Source of the DNA: Thuidium tamariscinum
Lineage: Eukaryota > Streptophyta > Bryopsida > Hypnales > Thuidiaceae
Length of the DNA stretch: 64,000 nt
Reading direction: 5' to 3'
Assembly: GCA_947034885.2 (NCBI GenBank)
Contig: OX344751.2
Coordinates: 9,486,001-9,550,000, forward strand
The notes beneath the pieces were generated by a model. That model had not been told where the DNA came from. It made no database searches and was given only the letters and a program-made list of their open reading frames with translations. Below are positions 12,773 to 22,102 of the stretch, one piece after another (position 1 is the stretch's first letter; the number at the start of each line of letters is the position of its first letter). The translations under genes were made by a program, and so were the position numbers.

Positions 12773-13133
12773 TTATTCAAACCATTCCCATTTTTTTTAT
12801 TCAAACCATTTCCACATTTTTTTCCAAACCGAACCATTTCCATATTTTTTTAGTCGAACCATTAACCCATTTTTTGGTCCAAATCCCTTCTATATATTTT
12901 TGCCCAACACCCGAAACCATTAATGTTTTGCTTTATTCACACCACTTCCATTTTTGGGATTCAAACCATTTCCCTATTTTTTTTAATCGAACCATTAACA
13001 CATTTCTTTCCAACCCATTTCCACATTTTTTTTATTCGAACCGGGCTCGACAATTTCTTTCCAAACCCTTTCTATATTTTTTTGGGGTAACTTTTTTAAC
13101 CCTTTGACGTGTTTTTTTGGTTCAAACCATTAA
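12773..13133 (-). repeat. Inverted copy of the A-rich minisatellite
   Basis: Units such as TTCAAACCATT, AACCATTTCCA and GAACCATTAACAC are reverse complements of the units at 6579-7835. Together the blocks form long inverted repeats flanking 7.8-12.8 kb. The open frames at 12584-13107 are by-products. Confidence 0.8.
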
Positions 13134-14540
13134 CACACTTGCGGAATTCTAACTCTTTCTTCTAGGGTTTATCATACACTTCGGCAAAGAGAGGATTAGA
13201 GCGGTTTAGGGTTCCGCAGAAGAGTCTGAATTCTGAAAATTGGTTGGTGCCCACTAACGGAGTCTTGCTTGCCAGTGCCCCCGTCCTAAACTCCTAATTA
13301 GTGCTTTAGTTCACTTATACTTTCATAACTCATAGTTTCATAACTCATAAGTAGAGTACATGACTACATGACCAGAATATTATGCAATATAGTAATATAC
13401 TAATATGTACATGTAGTACTAATCTAATTTCCTAAAAAATATATGCCTAGTCGGATGGCTCCTGAATTTAAAATTGAGAAGTTTAAATCCCTACATATCC
13501 GTAGGGCAACTTCTAAAATTTAGGGTCCATCACTTCAGCCATTCTCGATATGAGCTGAAGCACTGGAAGGCAATGTAAAATTTTAGCCGTGTACATTACA
13601 CACTACCCACCAACAAGTTTAGGATCATCCAATTCTGCCATTGAAACGAATTTTGCGTAATATAATCAAGCATACCAAATGTGGATTTCACATAAGTCAA
13701 ATTCAGTTTTTGGTGAATTGTTTCATTCAAAACTCATGGTTTAGCATGATAATTGATTATAAAACATTGGTGATGAATTAGCATTAATTTGCAAAGAGGA
13801 GATATGTAGGAAACATCCATATGCACATCTTTCATACCAAAAAACATCCTAGATTCCTAGTAAGTTACAACAATATAATTGGGTTGAAGAATTCAATTAG
13901 GCATTTTATATGACCCCATTTTGTAAAATAGATGTATGTACGCTTGAATTAGATTTAGGCAAAGTCATTGTACGGAAATGATTTAAGTTCCTCAAGGAGT
14001 TATAGTGTGACCATCAAATAGCAAATGCTAATTAAGCCGGATTAAATTATTAAAATTAGCTCCTATTTCCTAAATTTGCGGGGGAGAATGAAATTAGATG
14101 GAAAGGGAGGAAGTAGAGCTTTTTGACGACACAACTGAGAACGGATACGCATCAACCGAAGAGGTATGTGTTTAGACTAGAACCAATAAGTTTAATCATT
14201 TCATGTTATTTCTTTTATTTACTTCAAAATTTGCAAAATTAGATTGACGCTAGGAAAAGAAAGATCAATTACAGAATACAAATTATAATGCACTTCTTAA
14301 GTTATTAAATTACTAAACTAGACATTTTACCCTCATTTACGCAAAAGTAAAAAGGAACTTAAACCCTAAACCCTAAACCCTAAACCCTCAGTTGGGCAAG
14401 GCCTTTAGGCTGGGTTTTCACCTTCTCAAAATTCAATGTCAGCCCTTAGATGGGCGGTTTCTGGGCCTGTTACCTTATTACCTTGTAGAAGAATTTCAGT
14501 CGCACGAGGCTTGCCATTAAGTCCGTTAATGGCTTCGCTG
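13134..14540. other. Non-coding hAT interior between minisatellite and kinase promoter
   Basis: No supported gene. A slightly GC-richer piece at 13140-13300 contains two CTAGGGTTT/TTTAGGGTT-like stretches, and the remainder is AT-rich. A telomere-like run sits near the right side. Confidence 0.5.
14362..14388 (-). repeat. Interstitial telomere-like repeat
   Basis: Four tandem copies of AAACCCT, the complement of the plant telomere unit TTTAGGG. Plant promoters often contain one or two such telo-boxes, and this one lies about 540 bp upstream of the kinase-gene TATA box. Confidence 0.85.
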
Positions 14541-14574
14541 GCATCTTCACCGCCCTGTGCTTCCCCTTAATGGT

Positions 14575-14890
14575 TCAGAATTCCCGGGACGCCCAGTGGG
14601 GTCCCGTGGACGGCCTCGTTCCACGACGGACCCCCAAATTCCCCATTCGGCTTGTGCGTCCCCTCGACGGTCTCGCAGTTCCTCGACGGTCCCCACGACG
14701 GCTTTGAAATTCCCGGGACGGATGGGGCGTCCCGTCGACGACCTCATCATCCTCGACATTCCCCTTGACAGCTTCCAAATTCTGAGGACGGCCAGCGGCC
14801 CAGCGCGTCCCCTCGACGGTCTCGAAGTTCCCAACACCCCTCAACGGCTTTCGAGTTCCCTGGACGGATCGGCCGTCCATGCGACGGCTC
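14575..14890 (+). repeat. GGACGG motif array 3 (upstream of kinase gene)
   Basis: A GC-rich array of TCGACGGTCTCG, GGGACGGATGGGG, GGACGGCC and TTCCCGGGACG motifs, ending 10 bp before a TATA box that precedes the kinase-fold gene. Composition and motifs match the terminal arrays. Overlapping frames on both strands (14547-15066) arise from the repeat and show no domain. Confidence 0.78.
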
Positions 14891-14899
14891 GCCAACGAC

Positions 14900-14906
14900 T
14901 ATATAA
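14900..14906 (+). promoter_or_regulatory. TATA box of the kinase-fold gene
   Basis: TATATAA on the plus strand, directly after motif array 3. Transcription would start near 14930. A short intron could follow, with donor GTGAGT at 15049 and acceptor TTTTTCAG ending at 15100, just before ATG 15102. Confidence 0.7.
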
Positions 14907-15114
14907 GGTGGGCCAGTTCCCCCACTCTGCACGAGTCTCTCCTGCTCTGACGGTGCTCTCTTGCCCTGGATTGGTTGCAGTCCTTGCTTGGGAGCGCGGG
15001 TGCTTGCGAGGAGGCTCGGCTAAGGAAGGGGGGATAGTTTTCACATTTGTGAGTACTGAACCCTAATTCCTTGGTTTTACCATCGCATATTATTTTTCAG
15101 AATGGACGGGCGAG

Positions 15115-16764
15115 GTGCGTCGAAGCACAAGGTTGATGCGTGGTTTTCAAGCATCGGAGATTCTGTTGGTGAACAGTCTCCAGAATCCATTGACTGCGTA
15201 TCGGAGGCAGTATTGGCCGGAGAAGGGGTCGGTGGTGTGGCTGGAGGAGAATCTTCGGGGGCCAAGAAAAAAAAAGAACAAGCGGAGGCACAAGGCTGCG
15301 AATACAGACGACTGGCCAAGGAAGGCTGCGACCAGGAAAGTGCAGGAAGTGGCATTGGATTTTCTGGAGCAATATACAATTGCTCAATTGAATACAACCT
15401 ACGTCTCGCGTGGATTGCAAGGGGTGGAGACAATAAAAAACAAATTCACCCACATGTTTTGGACAACAATGGGCGAGGATGAGTGGCTTGAAGATCGCAC
15501 AAAGGAACACTTCCGTCGTTGGCTTGACGAACAAGTGCAAACTTGTGTTTTCAACATCGCCCAAGTCGCCGCATCGGTAAAGGGCTTCAAACGAGATGTA
15601 GCGCCGAAGCAACAAGCATTGCATTTGTTGCACAAAAAGGTGTATTGGTGGCATGACGCAATGCGAGCGCTGTCTTCCAGCAATATCCGCTCTGCCCCAT
15701 GGTTTCAGCAAAGCCAAAGCTTGTCCCTAGGCCAAGCGGGTGCAGGAGGAGTGGTATTTCTCGAACGAGGAGTGGTGGTGGTTCCATTGTCAGGCCACAA
15801 CAAACAAGGGGGGCACGGGAGGGTGCGTAAAGTGAGCCTCCAAAATTCAAGGCACATTCCCCCCACGATGGAATTGGCGGGCAAGACAGCCCTATATGTG
15901 GATCAATTGAAGAAGTCGCGGGAGAAGTTGTCCATCGAGGCTTTGGTTTGTCCATGTAATCATCCAAGGGTCATAAAATTTTTTGCTATAAATGACATGA
16001 CCATGGAGTGTTATTCTCAATGGTGGAATGGAGGAACATTGGGAGCCATGTTCACCTTGGACCACAAAAACCGAGATTATGCTGAGATCGGGGAGCTTGC
16101 CTACCATGCAACTCCACAGACGATGCAAGAAGCCAAAAGACTCTTGGCTTATCGTAGAAACCGCACCGAGCTTGCATGGGCGTTAATTTGCATCGTGGAT
16201 GCGGTGCAACAATCTTCGGTGCTCCACAACGACATCACGCCAGAAAACATCATGTTGCATTTTCCGAATGATGATGGGCGAACAGTGTGGATTGGGCTAT
16301 GTAATTGGGGAATGGCTAGTCGTATCAATGAAGAAACCCATTCTTTGTACCAGTTTCAATGTGGAAGCCAAATGCGGGCTACACGTCAGAAACGTTGGTG
16401 GGTGGCCCCTGAATTGATGTATGTGAGTGGAGAGGCGGGCACTTTGGTATCCCCCACTCGCGCAGATGGGGCACCATGTGTCAGTATACATACGGATGGA
16501 TTTGCTGTTGGGAAGCTTGCGGAGAGGATATGGAAGAAAGACCGCGAAAATATGGAAATGCTTCCCGACCATACAGCGTTTGGTACATTTCAAGCCACAT
16601 TGGGCGAATTGTGCAAAGAGGACCCACTACAACGACGCACGGTTACGTACGCCGTGGGACGAATTAGTGGCGCCCCCTTATTTTGGACTCCACCCGTGGA
16701 TTGCTACCGCGAGGCCCGCAAGGAGCAAGCACTTCTACAAGAACAAGCAAGGAATGAAGATTAG
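15115..16764 (+). CDS. Protein-kinase-fold protein, cargo gene of the hAT
   Basis: The open frame gives 549 codons; residues are numbered from 15115. A Lys/Arg patch at 51-60 could be a nuclear signal. Residues about 95-200 are of unknown fold. The kinase fold follows: Gly-rich loop QGGHGRVRKV (231-240), Lys257 in LAGKTA, HP-R-IKF at about 293, NGGTL, catalytic loop HNDITPEN (371-378) with Asp373 and Asn378, NWG (397-399) where DFG is usual, and APEL (431-434). The missing metal-binding Asp makes activity doubtful; GAT to AAT decay would explain it. The true start is unclear. In this frame the first ATG is at 15136, whereas ATG 15102, in a good context after a possible acceptor, opens an overlapping frame of 126 codons. 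No close named family is recognised. Confidence 0.82.
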   Translation: MRRSTRLMRGFQASEILLVNSLQNPLTAYRRQYWPEKGSVVWLEENLRGPRKKKNKRRHKAANTDDWPRKAATRKVQEVALDFLEQYTIAQLNTTYVSRGLQGVETIKNKFTHMFWTTMGEDEWLEDRTKEHFRRWLDEQVQTCVFNIAQVAASVKGFKRDVAPKQQALHLLHKKVYWWHDAMRALSSSNIRSAPWFQQSQSLSLGQAGAGGVVFLERGVVVVPLSGHNKQGGHGRVRKVSLQNSRHIPPTMELAGKTALYVDQLKKSREKLSIEALVCPCNHPRVIKFFAINDMTMECYSQWWNGGTLGAMFTLDHKNRDYAEIGELAYHATPQTMQEAKRLLAYRRNRTELAWALICIVDAVQQSSVLHNDITPENIMLHFPNDDGRTVWIGLCNWGMASRINEETHSLYQFQCGSQMRATRQKRWWVAPELMYVSGEAGTLVSPTRADGAPCVSIHTDGFAVGKLAERIWKKDRENMEMLPDHTAFGTFQATLGELCKEDPLQRRTVTYAVGRISGAPLFWTPPVDCYREARKEQALLQEQARNED

Positions 16765-16980
16765 AGAATAGTATTTTAGTGGCAATGTAATCGTAGACGT
16801 ACCTTAGTACTTGCTTTTACCACAGTATAGTCCACGAACTTTGCCTCACTGAATTTTGTACTAACTCCTTTTTGAAATAAATATATGTAAATCTTTTTGT
16901 TCCATTCGAGTATGATTCCGGTGAGTGGATTTGTGAGTAGTTCTGTCCCTTCGCAAATTTTGGACTTAATGCCATGTTAA

Positions 16981-17910
16981 CCCCCTAAAGGACCACGGCC
17001 GTTTTTCAACCCAAAACCACTCAAAACTGCCATTTTTGTTCCATACTTCCATTCATCCATGAAAAACAAAAAAACTAAATTTTTAGAATCTAACCATAGG
17101 ATCTTGAACTTTACTTAACTAAGATGATGTGGTGAAAATTTCATGAAGTTTGACCGTATAGATAGGAAGATATGAGCATTCAAAGTTGGAAAACAAAGTT
17201 TTCTTAAACTCTAGTTTGCAACTTCAAATGACTTTGTCCTCCATTTATGTAATTTTTTTGCACTACAGACCTTGAATTAAATTTTTTTTTAATTGAGAAA
17301 TTGAGCTAAGAGCTTAGGAAAAAAAATTCACAAAATAAAGACTTTTTTTCATTCTTTAAAAAATTGTCAAGTAGATGTAGGTCCAAGATTGAAAGAAAAA
17401 CTAAATTGCAAATATCTCATAGATGGAATTGAAACACAATAATCCCAATGGTGAGATTGTTCTAGAAAACAAAATCAACCTTGTCCAACAATTTTTTTTG
17501 AAAAATTGTGAAAATTGCATTCACAAATGAATCCTATAAGTTATTTTTTCAAGAAGATGCTTAGATTGCCCGAAAAACAAGATTGTTCATAACATTCACA
17601 TTACTAATCCAAATGGAATGAATCAAAGCTTTACTTGTAGACAAAAATATAATCTATAAGAAAAAAAATTTATTTTTTTAATTTTGAAGTTTTTGTAGAT
17701 TTTTTTTTCTGCCCGGCAACATGAAAATTATGTTTACGATGGCATAACTTTTGCTCTCGGTCACCAATTGAAAAAAATTAATATTTCCACGGAGCTAATC
17801 AGTTTTTTTATCTTATGTGAAAATTTCAATAAAATTCATTAAAAATTGAAGTCACAAGTACCTGCCCTAATTCTTAAAGTTCCCCGAGGGGACTCTTGGT
17901 CCTTTAGGGG
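16981..17910. mobile_element. TTAA-flanked non-autonomous element, copy 1 (930 bp)
   Basis: TTAA at 16977-16980 and 17911-17914 flanks ends CCCCCTAAAGGACCA and TGGTCCTTTAGGGG (inverted). Two further copies, at 54509-55436 and 59996-60918, share ends, length and interior. A TTAA duplication with C-rich ends starting CCC is the pattern of piggyBac elements. No transposase is encoded. This copy is inverted relative to the other two and nested inside the hAT element. Confidence 0.85.
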
Positions 17911-17914
17911 TTAA

Positions 17915-18295
17915 TTCAGTACTTTCAATCATTTTCTCCATATTCCAGATTACATTTGTTTTCTTGTACAGGGCAAAATCCATAATGATCTCAAAATATC
18001 CAAGCATGTAGGTAACCAGCTTCGAAGAATGAATCCAAATTTAAGAGTATAGAACACATGGCAAACGACAAAGCAAATATTTCCATTTCTTGGGACAAAT
18101 ATCCATAAATGGATCCGTTGTTGCGTTGTAGAATTTGTGACATGTGAAGATAAAAAATTTCTACCCATGCGCCTTACATGAGCACAGGAAGCATGGGTAG
18201 TATTTATAATTAATGCCGAATTTCACATGCAAGGTATTCAGCCTTACACAATATTACATAAGATGACATGGAGACATTTTTTTCCCTAGATGCTC
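17915..18295. other. Region between nested element and transposase tail
   Basis: No gene is supported. It probably holds the 3' untranslated part of the minus-strand transposase gene, which converges on the kinase gene. Confidence 0.5.
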
Positions 18296-19450
18296 TCAAC
18301 GTCTTGCACGTGTACGATTAAGAGCCATGCTCCTTGCAGCAGCCTCTCGCGTGGTTGCTTGATTGTCTTGAGGTGCAGGTGGAGGACCTCTACGAGTCCC
18401 TCTATAATCACTATCTCCCGGAACTTCACCATCTTCACCTATACTAGGACCCATGGATTCATCATCATGATTGGACGTTGCCCTACCGACTTCGCTTGGT
18501 GAGTTGTCAGGGCTGTCTGAGCCTTCACCTACTATAGAAGCCAATCTGCGGATTGTTCGCCCCCCTACTCCATCTCCAGCGGTATCCACACTGGGCCCCG
18601 TCGGTCCAGGGAGAAGACCTTCGCGGAGAAATGGTATACTCGCCGCTTCTTCCCTTCTTAGCCTTCTACGTGTTCTTCTACTCACACGTTCGTTGGTGGG
18701 GCCTTCTTCACGTGGCCACGGCCGTCGATTAGTAGTGCGTGTAGGCGGTGCAACGGGTTGTTCTGAGGATGGAGGTGCATTCCTTCGCTCGGTCATATTT
18801 AGAGTTGGGAAGAGACCGGCCAATCGTGTACCGACTGATGGAGTTTCTTGGTTGGGGCGGGCTCTAGAAGATGAAGGCCGTGCTGAATTTTGGACGGGTG
18901 GATCATCCAAGCTAGGCGCTTGTGGTCGCACGCCGATCGTGTCTCGACGCAATGTACGAAAGTCTATCTCGACACCAATGGAGGATCTGTGGCTACGAGT
19001 GTTCCGCGCCACTGGGGGATCTGTGGCAACGACCTCATCTTTGCCTTGTCTTTCTACCACAACGACATGTTCATGTCTCCGGGTACGCATTTCTTCTTCA
19101 ATCGGCCCTATAACCGGCGAAGGTGGGGCTTCAACCCCTTCGTTTTGATTTCCACCACTTGACCCCGCAATCGATGTACGTGGCATCCATGACAGACTGC
19201 CATCATTTCCCCCGTTGTCATTTCCATCCTCATCTCCCTCGTGATCATTTCCATCATTATCTGTGCCATCAAAGTCAAATACGGACTCGTCAATTAGGGG
19301 ATCCCTTTCTTGCCTTTCACCCAAAGGCCGAAATGGTGGATCATCATCGCCATTGGAACTGTCGTCTGAGTCATCGTTGTTAGCGTCTGACATAACCGAA
19401 CCACGATCCAAGCCATCTGATTCGGTTGTCATGGAATCTTCGGACAACAT
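18296..19450 (-). CDS. In-frame C-terminal extension of the hAT transposase (acidic/basic, disordered)
   Basis: This 384-codon frame is in the same register as the transposase and is separated from it only by TGA at 19466-19468 and five codons. The first third is very acidic and Asp/Asn/Gly-rich. The middle has basic Arg-rich patches (SRRTRRRLRREE), and much of the rest is Ser/Pro-rich, so it looks disordered. Many plant hAT transposases have an acidic tail after the dimerisation domain, but 384 residues is long. Either the TGA is a recent nonsense change in a longer transposase, or the second frame is a separate product starting at ATG 19450. I favour the first reading, because the long clean frame implies recent selection as one protein. 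Confidence 0.6.
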   Translation of the reverse strand: MLSEDSMTTESDGLDRGSVMSDANNDDSDDSSNGDDDPPFRPLGERQERDPLIDESVFDFDGTDNDGNDHEGDEDGNDNGGNDGSLSWMPRTSIAGSSGGNQNEGVEAPPSPVIGPIEEEMRTRRHEHVVVVERQGKDEVVATDPPVARNTRSHRSSIGVEIDFRTLRRDTIGVRPQAPSLDDPPVQNSARPSSSRARPNQETPSVGTRLAGLFPTLNMTERRNAPPSSEQPVAPPTRTTNRRPWPREEGPTNERVSRRTRRRLRREEAASIPFLREGLLPGPTGPSVDTAGDGVGGRTIRRLASIVGEGSDSPDNSPSEVGRATSNHDDESMGPSIGEDGEVPGDSDYRGTRRGPPPAPQDNQATTREAAARSMALNRTRARR

Positions 19451-19465
19451 GTTCTCAGTGTACCA

Positions 19466-21430
19466 TCATGTTGCATCCGCCGCACCCCTTTCCCTGAGAG
19501 TCCTCGAATTGGTATAAATGTAAACCAATTCCTCCGCTCGCTCAGATGTCAATCTGTTGCGAGACTTGCTGTGGACAAATGAATACATGCTCCAATTGCG
19601 TTCGCATGATGATGCGGAACATACTTGTGCAAGGATCCTTCTTGCAATAGGTGCAAGCGTATGAGCACCGGCTCCGAGAAGATCCCACCATTCATGCGGC
19701 TCCAAATTCAAAGTATTCACATCGGGAAGTCCAGCGAACATGCCTCGGCGGTCTCGAAAGGATTGGTACTCAAACAAAGCGGCTGCATATCCCAACCCTC
19801 CAACTGCCAATTTGCGTAGTACTCTAAGAATGGCCTCCTTTGCCTCGTTATCGTCTATTAGTACAATTTCATCAAGGAGGAATGGATTGAGCAGGGCAGC
19901 TGCGTAGTGCAAATCGGTCTTCATCAAATCCCATCGTTCGTAAAACGCATATTTAGCACGGTCCGCATAATTTGCCTCCAATGAAAATGGTCGATTCCTC
20001 AAAGCCAAAACATGCTTTTCTAGCTTCTTCATCACGATCCATGCTTTGCCCATGACCGGATGTTTTCCATCAAACTCTCGAAGAGCCACCAACACAGGCT
20101 CTACCATATGCACGAAGTTGAGACACCTCCTCCAGAACTCGTCCTTTCGAACCCTACGTCGAACATTTTCTGCCTTATTGTGTATTGCAACATTCGAGGA
20201 CCTCACATATTCGTTCCACTGCGGATCATGGACTGTAGATTCCACGGCTTCCTTGACCTCGGCCAAACGCTCGATCATGATGAACATGGTCGCAAAACGT
20301 GTCTCAATGGGATTCTTCAACATGAGATTAGGAGAATGTCGTCGGAAAATGGCGAGTGGCATGTGATGCGTGCGAATGAATTTCACGATTGATTTTGCTT
20401 TCTTCACCATTTTGACCACCCAAAGTTGCTTGCCCCAATCTTCAAGTAGAAGGTCAAGTGCATGCGCGGAACAACCTTGGAAATATAGGTGAGGGAATTC
20501 GCGAGTAATTTGAGTACCAGCCAAACGCATGTTTGGCGCATTGTCCGTGCAAACTTGCACCACATTATGTCCCCCCACTGCGTCAATGTAATCGATCATG
20601 CGATTAGCCACATAAACAGCGTCTTTGCTTTCGCCTGTAGTGTCCACCGATCCCAAAAATACTTCTCCACTCGTGCACGACAACATTACATTGATCAATG
20701 GCCGATGGGTGACATTGTCCCATCCGTCAGAACATATAGTGACACCGTACTTGTGGATAGGCCCCCTTGTCTTCTCCGCTACCAGTGCAGCCACTTCCTC
20801 CTTTGTTGATGTCATGAGCTTCGTACGTATGGCATTGTAAGGTGGAGGTTTGTAAAGAACTCTGGACTCGGAGGTTGATTTCACGGCATCCACAAAAGCG
20901 GGGTGTCTCACCACATTGAATGGGATATTTGCTTCGTAGAAAAACTTCGCCCACTTCTTGTCTAGTACTTGCTTTTTGGATGTGTCCATCCCTTCTTGTA
21001 CGGATAATTGCCTCAGCGGTCGACTATGGGTCGAAGAAGGGACAGGCGCCTCTGATGATCGAACTTGAGAATTTTGGCCCAAAGTATTTCCTCCCCCTCC
21101 ACTAATTGAGATTGAAGCATTGGGTAGTTCTTGATCACGTACCACCCTCGTTGGATTCGATGACGATGATGTCACTTCCACATCATGTTCCTCTTCGTCT
21201 TCGGAGACCGTAGGAACATTCCCCCCACAATTGAAAAACATAGCCTTCACTGCTGCACTGGCCTTGTTGCACATTCTCACTCCGGGGAGGGTGTCATTTC
21301 GTCTATAATCCAAGTGGAAAAGCAAGCGATCCCTGCGGTAACTAATCTTCGTTTTGTAGAACTTGCATTCCACTTTCCCATCCTGTTGTAGCCTGTACCA
21401 GGGTTCCTATTGTGTCCTCCCCCCTCCCAT
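19466..21430 (-). CDS. hAT superfamily transposase
   Basis: The clean frame is 21373-19466 (635 codons, numbered from 21373). The frame extends upstream to ATG 21430, crossing one TAG at 21407-21409. At the start is a BED-type zinc finger with WYRLQQDGKVECKF and a later His; the usual second Cys is Tyr (CKFY). DUF659 and the RNase-H-like core follow, with CSDGW (Asp216), CTDNA (Asp277) and CSAHALDLLLED (301-312). The C-terminal dimerisation domain has EWWDLLGAGA (561-570) and CSASSCERNWS, with Glu591. The D-D-E set is thus present. The protein should bind the element's ends and cut and paste it. A 5' exon is possible, with a donor at 21514. Array 4 and a TATA box precede the gene. Two nonsense codons suggest this copy is inactive or nearly so. 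Confidence 0.93.
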
Positions 21431-21642
21431 TGCTCCCACTGGTTCTTCACTTGAAACTGCACAAACAAAACAGGTTAGTATTCTGTTTGGATGTGATGTG
21501 GAAATAACACTTACTGCTTTCACAGCAAGTGTTCCTCCCACACACTCTTCTTGGACTTCACTCTAGTGCAATGGCTGTGTGCCAACCAGGTCATAAGAGC
21601 AGAGATCAACAAGGAAAAGTGACCTTCAAATACACAGCTTGT

Positions 21643-21651
21643 GCTATATAC
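21643..21651 (-). promoter_or_regulatory. TATA box of the transposase gene
   Basis: GTATATAGC read on the minus strand lies just downstream of motif array 4 and about 215 bp upstream of ATG 21430. The position mirrors the TATA boxes of the two cargo genes. Confidence 0.55.
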
Positions 21652-21667
21652 TGTGAAGGCTTGGCAG

Positions 21668-22068
21668 CAGTCGTCCAGTCGACGGCCTGTCCGTTGGCGC
21701 ACTGTGGACAGCCGCGGACGGGACGTCGTGGCCATCCCCGCAGACGCTCTGGCCGTCCAGCGGACGTCCCGCTGTCCAGACGACGGCCTGGCCGTCCCCG
21801 CAGCGTGGACGGACTCTGGACGCCGTGACCGTCCGCTGAACAAAAAACTCTCGAGGCGACGGCCTGGCCATCGCGCCTAAACCCTAAAGCCGCGGACGCT
21901 CTGGCCGTCCACGCAATGGCTAGTCATCGAGGCGACCGATAGGCCGTCTACGTGCTGTCGACGGACTTCATCCGCGCTGTCGACGACGCCGTCAGCATTC
22001 GGGACGGCCTCTGACGCGTCCTGACTCGTCACGACTGACGCGTCATGACATCCGGACGGGAAAAGCCC
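21668..22068 (-). repeat. GGACGG motif array 4 (right end, transposase promoter)
   Basis: A GC-rich array with CGACGGCCTG, GGCCGTCC, GGACGTCC and GTCGACGG motifs between the transposase TATA box and the right terminal inverted repeat. It mirrors array 1 at the left end. Sites near a hAT terminus commonly bind transposase and can also repress its own promoter. Confidence 0.82.
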
Positions 22069-22094
22069 ACGTCACGTCGGGATAGACAACCCTG
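22069..22094 (-). repeat. hAT right terminal inverted repeat
   Basis: Ends in CAACCCTG, the complement of CAGGGTTG at 5945. Further inward CACGTCACGTCGGGA aligns imperfectly with the left end. Confidence 0.88.
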
Positions 22095-22102
22095 CCTTGA
22101 GC
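22095..22102 (+). repeat. 8-bp target site duplication (right)
   Basis: CCTTGAGC, identical to 5937-5944. Confidence 0.95.

Larger units (their letters stand above)
5945..22094 (-). mobile_element. Giant hAT DNA transposon with cargo genes (16,150 bp)
   Basis: The element is bounded by CAGGGTTG at 5945 and its complement ending at 22094, within longer imperfect terminal inverted repeats, and is flanked by the perfect 8-bp duplication CCTTGAGC. Both features are typical of hAT. From left to right it holds a GC-rich terminal motif array, an A-rich minisatellite, a RING-H2/coiled-coil gene (minus), a second array, AT-rich DNA with an inverted copy of the minisatellite, a telomere-like run, a third array, a kinase-fold gene (plus), a nested 930-bp element, the hAT transposase gene (minus), and a fourth array at the right end. 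Ordinary hAT elements are a few kb and carry only a transposase, so the size and cargo are unusual. Strand is given as that of the transposase. Confidence 0.93.

Noticed and set aside
14547..15066. Long open frames on both strands upstream of the kinase gene
   Set aside because: They arise from motif array 3. They sit over the TATA box and promoter and have low-complexity translation.
18471..19148. 225-codon plus-strand frame
   Set aside because: It is a mirror of the minus-strand acidic/basic tail; its composition follows the opposite strand.
19466..19468. TGA as a selenocysteine or recoding signal
   Set aside because: No SECIS-like element was recognised and TAG stops also occur. Methylcytosine decay explains all the stops more simply.
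21395..21403. CAGGGTTC as an internal hAT terminus
   Set aside because: It lies in the transposase coding exon, with no partner end or target duplication.
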